A stretch of DNA of 40,386 bases, from NCBI GenBank assembly GCA_025449955.1, contig JANWIK010000073.1, positions 1 through 40,386 of the forward strand, given 5' to 3'. Numbering within the stretch: position 1 is the stretch's first letter; each line of letters begins with the position of its first letter. This document shows, in pieces, positions 35,854-40,386 of the stretch. The position numbers and the translations under genes were made by a program. The DNA is from Gemmatimonadaceae bacterium (lineage in GTDB: Bacteria; Gemmatimonadota; Gemmatimonadetes; Gemmatimonadales; Gemmatimonadaceae). The notes under the pieces are model-generated. The model did no database searches, was not told where the DNA came from, and saw only the letters and a list, made by a program, of their open reading frames with translations.

Positions 35854-38787
35854 ATGGACTGTGTGTTTGGTGATACTCACTGGTACCTCGGCACCCAACC
35901 CCCAGCCCAGACACATCTCGTGCTTTCCCTAACGCTCCTTTTGACCGCTGCGTCGGTCATCCAGCAGCCGGTGGCCGGCTACCAACGTCCAGTTCGCGCT
36001 GCCCAAGCGTCCCAAGCGGCCGAAGCGCGCAAGCCGACGCCGCGCCGCGCGGCCGACGACACGGGTTACGCCCGGTTAGTCCGCCAGGCGACGACCGACC
36101 CGCGGTTCCTGCCGCAGGTCGTCGCGACGCTTCCGGCCAGCGAGACGGTGCCCAGTCCGCTCACGTATTTCGGGAGTATCGCCGGCGCACCGGGCGTGAT
36201 GCACCACTCGAAAGACATCTACGCCTACTTCCGCGCGCTCGCCAAGGCGACGCCGCGCGTGCATGTCGACAGCGTCGCGACCACCGAGGAGGGACGGGAG
36301 ATCGTTCTCGTTGTGATCGCGGACGAGCAGACGATGCGCAATCTCGATCACTACAAGGCGCTGATGCGACGGCTCGCCGATCCGCGCACGCTGCCTCCGG
36401 ATTCGGCGATCGATGTGATCGGCCAGGCGAAACCGATCTACTATTTGAACGGCGGACTCCATTCGCCGGAGATGGGTTCGCCCGAAATGCTAACGGAGCT
36501 CGCGTATCGCCTCGCGGTAGGCGACGACTCGACCGACGCGATGATCCGGAACCACGTGATCACGATCATCAATCCGGTGAGCGAGCCGGATGGGCGCGAC
36601 AAGCAGGTCGATTGGTATCTGCACTACACGAAGGGCCGTCCGACCTTCGACGACGGCTTCCCGCGCTCGTCGCCGTACTGGGGCCGATACGCGCTGCACG
36701 ACAACAACCGCGACGGGCTCCAGATTTCGCTGGCGCTCACCAAGGCGATCTTCAACATCTATTACGACTGGCATCCGTTAGTCATGCACGACCTGCACGA
36801 GTCGGTGCCGTTGTTGTACGTGTCCACGGGCACCGGGCCGTACAACGAGACCAACGACCCGATCATCATTGGCCAGTGGCAGGTGCTCGCGAACAACGAC
36901 ATCACCACCTTGAGCGCGGCCGGATTGCCCGGCGTGTGGACGTGGGCGTTCTTCGACGGGTGGTGGCCGGGCTACGGTATGTGGGTGGCGAACAATCACA
37001 ACTCCGTTGGGCGGTTCTTCGAGACGTTCGGCAACGATGGCGGCGACACGTACCTGCGCGACCTGTCGGACGAGCGGTACGCAGGCGCGCCGGTGACGTC
37101 GCGCGAGTGGTATCGGTCGTGGCCGCCCACCAAGCAGGTGTACTGGAGCTCGCGGGACAACATCAACTATCAAGAGACGGGCGTGTTCGCGTCGCTCACG
37201 TACGCGGCGACCAACGCGGCGAAGATGTTGCACGACTTCTACCAGGTGGGCGTGAACAGCCTGGCGCGGGGCCGCAGCGAGGCGCCGCACGCGTACGTCA
37301 TTCCGGGATTCGCGCGGCAGCGCGATCCGCGCCGCGTGGCGTACCTGATCAATCAGCTCGAGCGCCAGCATATCGAGATCGCCCAACGGACCACGGGCGA
37401 CTCGGCGGGCGATTTCGTGATCCGGCTGGACCAGCCGTATCGCGACCTGGCGGTGAACCTGCTCAGCACGCAGAGCTATCCGAGCACGGCGCAGTACCCG
37501 CCCTACGACGACATCGCCTGGACGTTAGGCGCGCTGTACGGCGTGGACGTGCACGCGGTAAACGACACGTCGGTGTTCCACTGGACCGGACTCCAGGCGC
37601 TGCACGACACGGTGGCGTTCGCGGGCGCGGTGCGGGGAGCCGGCCCGGTGTACTTGCTGGCGTATCGCGCGCAGAGCGAAGTGTTGCCGGCGCTCTTCCA
37701 TCTGCGCACGCGCGATCGCGCGGCCACGGCCTCGGTGGCGGACCGCGCGTTCGTCGTTGGGCAGGACAGCTTCCCCGCCGGATCGGTGGTGATCGAGCAC
37801 GCCGGCGCCGACGCGGTGCGCGAGCTCGCCACGGGATGGGGGCTGCCGCTGGTCAGCGCGGATCGGGCGCCCGATGTGCCGCACCACGCGGTGAATCTGC
37901 CGCGCATCGCGGTGTATCACTCGTGGTTCGATACGCAGGACGCCGGCTGGTCGCGGTACACGTTCGATCAGTTAGGCATTCCGTACACGCCGATCGACAA
38001 AGACGATCTGCGCCGCGGCGACTTGCGCAAACGGTTCGACGTGATTCTCGTGCCCAACATGGGCGGGTCGCTGGACCGGATGATCAACGGCGTGAACCGC
38101 GATTTCGGGCCCTTGCCGTTCGAGAAGACCAGCGCCACGCCTAACTTGGGGACGCCGTTCTCGAGTCCCGACATCACCGGCGGGCCGGGCTTCGCGGGAC
38201 TCCAATCGCTCCGGGCGTTCGTCGACGATGGCGGAGAGCTGATCACGCTCGAGACGGCGACTCGCCTCGCGGCCGAGTCGGGCATCGCGCCGGCCCTGTC
38301 GCCGCACGCGACGCACACGCTGTTCCACCCGGGGTCGGTGGTCCGCGTTCGCGCGCGCCGCGCATCGCCGATTCTCTACGGATTTCCCGACACGACGACG
38401 GTGTTTCGCGGCAACGGTCCCTTGTACGAGGTGCTGCCGCGCGACAGCGCGATGTTGATTCTGCAGTACGGCACGAAGCTGCCCACGCCTAACGAGAGCG
38501 GCCCGATCATGGGTGAGCCGAACACAACGCCGGCGCACCACGACACGACCGCGGCGAAGGCCAAGTCGCACGACACCGAGGAGCCGTACGTGGTGTCGGG
38601 CATGGTGCGCGGGCAGGACGAGATCGTTGGGCAGGGCGCGATCTTCGACGTGCCGGTGCGGAAGGGGCACGTGGTGGCATTCACGTTCGATCCGCTGCAC
38701 CGCTATCTCAACCACCACGAATTCCCGCTCGTCTGGAACGCGATCATCAATTGGAACGTGGGGCCAGCGACTCACGCGACACGGTGA
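35854..38787 (+). CDS. Large secreted M14-family zinc carboxypeptidase
   Basis: 977 aa from ATG 35854 (TTG 35851 precedes it in frame; GGAAG lies 6 nt upstream). The signal-like hydrophobic stretch is at about residues 22-36 (LVLSLTLLLTAASVI), so the true start may be GTG near 35920. The M14 domain covers about 95-470: YLNGGLHSPEMGS supplies the zinc pair H203-x2-E206, then NPVSEPDGRD (substrate Asn/Arg region), MHDLHES (third zinc ligand and nearby Glu). The C-terminal half (about 500-970) resembles the accessory domains of large Gemmatimonadota/Bacteroidota M14 proteins, with a glutamine-amidotransferase-like fold hinted at by RFDVILVPNMGG. It probably trims peptides in the periplasm. Start and far C-terminal role uncertain. 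Confidence 0.88.
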   Translation: MDCVFGDTHWYLGTQPPAQTHLVLSLTLLLTAASVIQQPVAGYQRPVRAAQASQAAEARKPTPRRAADDTGYARLVRQATTDPRFLPQVVATLPASETVPSPLTYFGSIAGAPGVMHHSKDIYAYFRALAKATPRVHVDSVATTEEGREIVLVVIADEQTMRNLDHYKALMRRLADPRTLPPDSAIDVIGQAKPIYYLNGGLHSPEMGSPEMLTELAYRLAVGDDSTDAMIRNHVITIINPVSEPDGRDKQVDWYLHYTKGRPTFDDGFPRSSPYWGRYALHDNNRDGLQISLALTKAIFNIYYDWHPLVMHDLHESVPLLYVSTGTGPYNETNDPIIIGQWQVLANNDITTLSAAGLPGVWTWAFFDGWWPGYGMWVANNHNSVGRFFETFGNDGGDTYLRDLSDERYAGAPVTSREWYRSWPPTKQVYWSSRDNINYQETGVFASLTYAATNAAKMLHDFYQVGVNSLARGRSEAPHAYVIPGFARQRDPRRVAYLINQLERQHIEIAQRTTGDSAGDFVIRLDQPYRDLAVNLLSTQSYPSTAQYPPYDDIAWTLGALYGVDVHAVNDTSVFHWTGLQALHDTVAFAGAVRGAGPVYLLAYRAQSEVLPALFHLRTRDRAATASVADRAFVVGQDSFPAGSVVIEHAGADAVRELATGWGLPLVSADRAPDVPHHAVNLPRIAVYHSWFDTQDAGWSRYTFDQLGIPYTPIDKDDLRRGDLRKRFDVILVPNMGGSLDRMINGVNRDFGPLPFEKTSATPNLGTPFSSPDITGGPGFAGLQSLRAFVDDGGELITLETATRLAAESGIAPALSPHATHTLFHPGSVVRVRARRASPILYGFPDTTTVFRGNGPLYEVLPRDSAMLILQYGTKLPTPNESGPIMGEPNTTPAHHDTTAAKAKSHDTEEPYVVSGMVRGQDEIVGQGAIFDVPVRKGHVVAFTFDPLHRYLNHHEFPLVWNAIINWNVGPATHATR

Positions 38788-38915
38788 GTGGACAATTCCG
38801 TCCCAGGCCGAGGACAACGCGAGCGACAAAATTATCGGACTGTGCCGTGCGCAAGTAACGCGGTATCAACGGCGTAGGTCGCGACAGCCGGCAGCGGGCA
38901 TGACGCGTGCCTTCA

Positions 38916-38946
38916 GTGCGCGATGTGGGCGCATGACATCTCGCAC
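38916..38946 (+). promoter_or_regulatory. Hairpin abutting the ribosome site of the outer-membrane protein gene
   Basis: GTGCGCGATGT and ACATCTCGCAC form an 11-bp stem with one mismatch and a 9-nt loop. It ends one base before GGAGG (38948-38952), which sits 5 nt before the ATG. It could stabilise the mRNA or limit ribosome access. Confidence 0.45.
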
Positions 38947-38957
38947 TGGAGGAACCG

Positions 38958-39620
38958 ATGCGTATACGAACCGGCGCTGCCGCCGCCATCTTCGCGCTCG
39001 TGGCCGCTGCCGCGCCGCTGAGCGCGCAACGCGGCCTGCGCGTGATCGACGAATCGAGCAGTGATGAAGTAGTGCAATTCACGCCGTACGTGGGCTACCT
39101 CACGTTCGGCGATTTCTTCAGCCGTCGCACGGGCTCATCGATGTCGTCCGACGATGCTGCCGTGGTGGGAGCGCAGCTGGCGCTCAAGCTCGCGCCGAAC
39201 ATCTCGTTCTACGGAAACCTGGGCTACGCGAGGTCGAACACGCAGGTCGATGTGCCGCTGGCGGAGACGGGCGCCGCGGCGAACACGAACGTGTGGTTAT
39301 ACGATGGCGGATTGCAGTTCAGCGTGCCGACGGGACCGTTCGGGCGCGGGTCGGTGAAGCCGTTCTTCCAGGTCGGCGCCGGGGCGATGCACTTCGACTT
39401 CGACGACGGCAGTCCGGGCGTGCAGTCGACGAGCGCGACCAACTTTGCGTGGAACGCCGGCGTGGGGATCGATGCGCGGATCTCGCGATCGATCGGCTTG
39501 CGTTTCATGGCCAAGGACTACATTGGCCGGTTCAACTTGCAGGACGTGTCGGGCGAGGACATTCGCGCGCCGGTGACGCAGAACTGGGCGTTGTCGGCGG
39601 GACTGCGGTTCGGTTTCTAA
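38958..39620 (+). CDS. Outer-membrane beta-barrel protein (OmpA/OmpW-like)
   Basis: 220 aa with a GGAGG ribosome site. Signal peptide residues 1-24 (AAAAIFALVAAAAPLSAQ). The mature part is built of alternating strands: FTPYVGYLTFGDFF, ISFYGNLGYARS, VKPFFQVGAGAMHFDF, AWNAGVGIDARISRSIGLRF, and the last strand ends in Phe (LSAGLRFGF), the signal used by the outer-membrane assembly machinery. Eight strands are likely. No OmpA peptidoglycan-binding domain. Function could be a small pore or surface stability factor. It ends in a strong hairpin. Confidence 0.85.
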   Translation: MRIRTGAAAAIFALVAAAAPLSAQRGLRVIDESSSDEVVQFTPYVGYLTFGDFFSRRTGSSMSSDDAAVVGAQLALKLAPNISFYGNLGYARSNTQVDVPLAETGAAANTNVWLYDGGLQFSVPTGPFGRGSVKPFFQVGAGAMHFDFDDGSPGVQSTSATNFAWNAGVGIDARISRSIGLRFMAKDYIGRFNLQDVSGEDIRAPVTQNWALSAGLRFGF

Positions 39621-39646
39621 CGCGGCGACTGTTGGACGTGTGGGGC

Positions 39647-39671
39647 GGGAGACGCGCCTTGCGCGTCTCCC
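39647..39671. terminator. Bidirectional stem-loop between convergent genes
   Basis: GGGAGACGCGC-CTT-GCGCGTCTCCC: perfect 11-bp stem, 3-nt loop, 26 nt after the outer-membrane protein stop and 23 bp from the convergent Yip1-gene stop. No T-run on either side. Confidence 0.6.
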
Positions 39672-39693
39672 GGCCTACATGCCTAACGGTCTA

Positions 39694-40302
39694 TCACGGC
39701 GTATGCGGCAGTCCGGCGCCCACGGTCGACATGCCAAAGCCGAGCGCACCGATCAGCAGGCCAATGCAGATGTATACGATGATGGCAACGATGACGGTGA
39801 CGGCCGTGTACCCAAAGGCTTTGTCCGGCGGTGACTTCATGAGCGGCGGCAGGCCAGTGTAGAGCAGGTAGAGCGAGTAGAGGCCGAGGAGTCCGCCGAT
39901 GAGCCTGAGTCCCGGAACGACGGCGAGGATGCCGAAAATCCAGGACGCGGTGTACGAGTACGCCGCCACTTTCATCGCTTGGATCGAGTTCTTGGTGCCG
40001 CTGAAGCTCGGTGCGAGCGCGTCGATCACCAGTGCGATGATGTAGATCCCGATGAGCCCTCCGACGAATTGAACCGCCGCGGTGCCTAACACCGTGCTCA
40101 TCGGCATCGTCACCTTGCCGAGGAACGGCACGTTGTAGCCGAAGACGAGCCACCCGACCGCGCCCGCGATGACGGGCACCAACGACAACGGGATGATGTA
40201 TCCCGTGTACAGTCCGCCCACTGTAGCCGGTTCGGTGTCGATCACCGCCCATTCCTGCCTCGGCTGCATGATGATGTTCTTCGCCCTGTCGATCAGGCCC
40301 AT
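39694..40302 (-). CDS. Yip1-family integral membrane protein
   Basis: 202 aa from ATG 40302-40300 (MGLIDRAKNIIMQPRQEW); the frame is open to 40371 but the extra residues do not fit. The N-terminal amphipathic lead with MQPRQEWAVIDTE is typical of bacterial Yip1 proteins. Five hydrophobic helices follow (TGYIIPLSLVPVIAGAVGWL, VQFVGGLIGIYIIALVIDAL, SYTASWIFGILAVV, GLLGLYSLYLLYTGLP, VTVIVAIIVYICIGLLIGAL), with the characteristic P-x2-M (LPPLMKSPPDKA). Function in bacteria unknown; eukaryotic Yip1 acts in vesicle traffic. The promoter must lie in the last 85 bp of the window. Confidence 0.88.
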   Translation of the reverse strand: MGLIDRAKNIIMQPRQEWAVIDTEPATVGGLYTGYIIPLSLVPVIAGAVGWLVFGYNVPFLGKVTMPMSTVLGTAAVQFVGGLIGIYIIALVIDALAPSFSGTKNSIQAMKVAAYSYTASWIFGILAVVPGLRLIGGLLGLYSLYLLYTGLPPLMKSPPDKAFGYTAVTVIVAIIVYICIGLLIGALGFGMSTVGAGLPHTP

Positions 40303-40386
40303 GTGAGTATCCCTCGCCAGACGTGACGATGTGGGGGATGGCGGCGCTGTGCAGGCATACCGAACAGGCATCCGCCGAACTGAACT

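Noticed and set aside
36612-38144. 510-codon plus-strand frame
   Set aside because: Shadow of the M14 peptidase gene in another phase; Arg/Ala/Gly-rich.

Overview
This is a GC-rich, gene-dense bacterial chromosome segment. Its content suggests Gemmatimonadota or a close Acidobacteria-like relative. The grounds are a PadR regulator next to an 'ADOP'-type double-FtsX permease, several secreted S9 and M14 peptidases, AAAQ/SAQ signal-peptide ends and large sensory proteins. The taxonomic call is an inference from gene content. No rRNA, tRNA, CRISPR array, insertion sequence, integrase or phage gene was seen. Intergenic gaps are short, none over 300 bp, and many neighbouring genes overlap by 4-11 bp (ATGA, GTGA and one CTGA junction).

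Layout. 1-3156 (-): a glycosyltransferase and a glycogen-debranching-type hydrolase, overlapping, the latter running off the left edge. 3268-4788 (-): a GntR/HutC regulator and an orphan polar-amino-acid-type ABC ATPase, with a palindromic operator candidate upstream. 4902-7693 (+): a secreted amidohydrolase overlapped by an OGT-like (GT41) glycosyltransferase. 7697-11053 (-): a MacAB-type exporter as three polypeptides. 11155-12012 (+): a secreted phosphoesterase. 12107-13201 (-): a DUF3592 membrane protein. 13278-16289 (-): an ADOP permease with its PadR regulator. 16410-17171 (-): a creatininase-family amidohydrolase.

17345-21291 (+) is a compact gas vesicle cluster: gvpF/L, gvpG, gvpF/L, gvpA/J-like, gvpF/L, gvpK, gvpJ-like, gvpA. 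A PAS-containing histidine kinase starts 4 nt after gvpA, and a membrane PAS-GGDEF-EAL protein follows, so buoyancy and c-di-GMP signalling sit side by side. 26577-30012 (+): a secreted prolyl oligopeptidase and a QueC-like PP-loop protein of unknown role. 30002-32238 (-): an MFS carboxylate-type transporter coupled to a zinc-ribbon protein. 32473-34500 (-): a small exported protein, a protein built of perfect 16-residue repeats, and a degenerate receiver. 34780-35757 (-): an extended SDR. 35854-38787 (+): a large secreted M14 peptidase. 38958-39620 (+): an outer-membrane beta-barrel. 39694-40302 (-): a Yip1-family membrane protein.

The strongest signal that ordinary annotation does not explain is a 7-mer, GTTAGGC / GCCTAAC, counted by eye about 54 times. 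It occurs on both strands, in every reading frame that allows it, and as stop codons in the frames that do not. Its density (about 1 per 750 bp) and its frame independence resemble a DNA-uptake-type or other genome-wide signal. The other main points are the small gvp cluster lacking gvpN, gvpO and gvpC, the QueC-like protein, and the 16-residue repeat protein.
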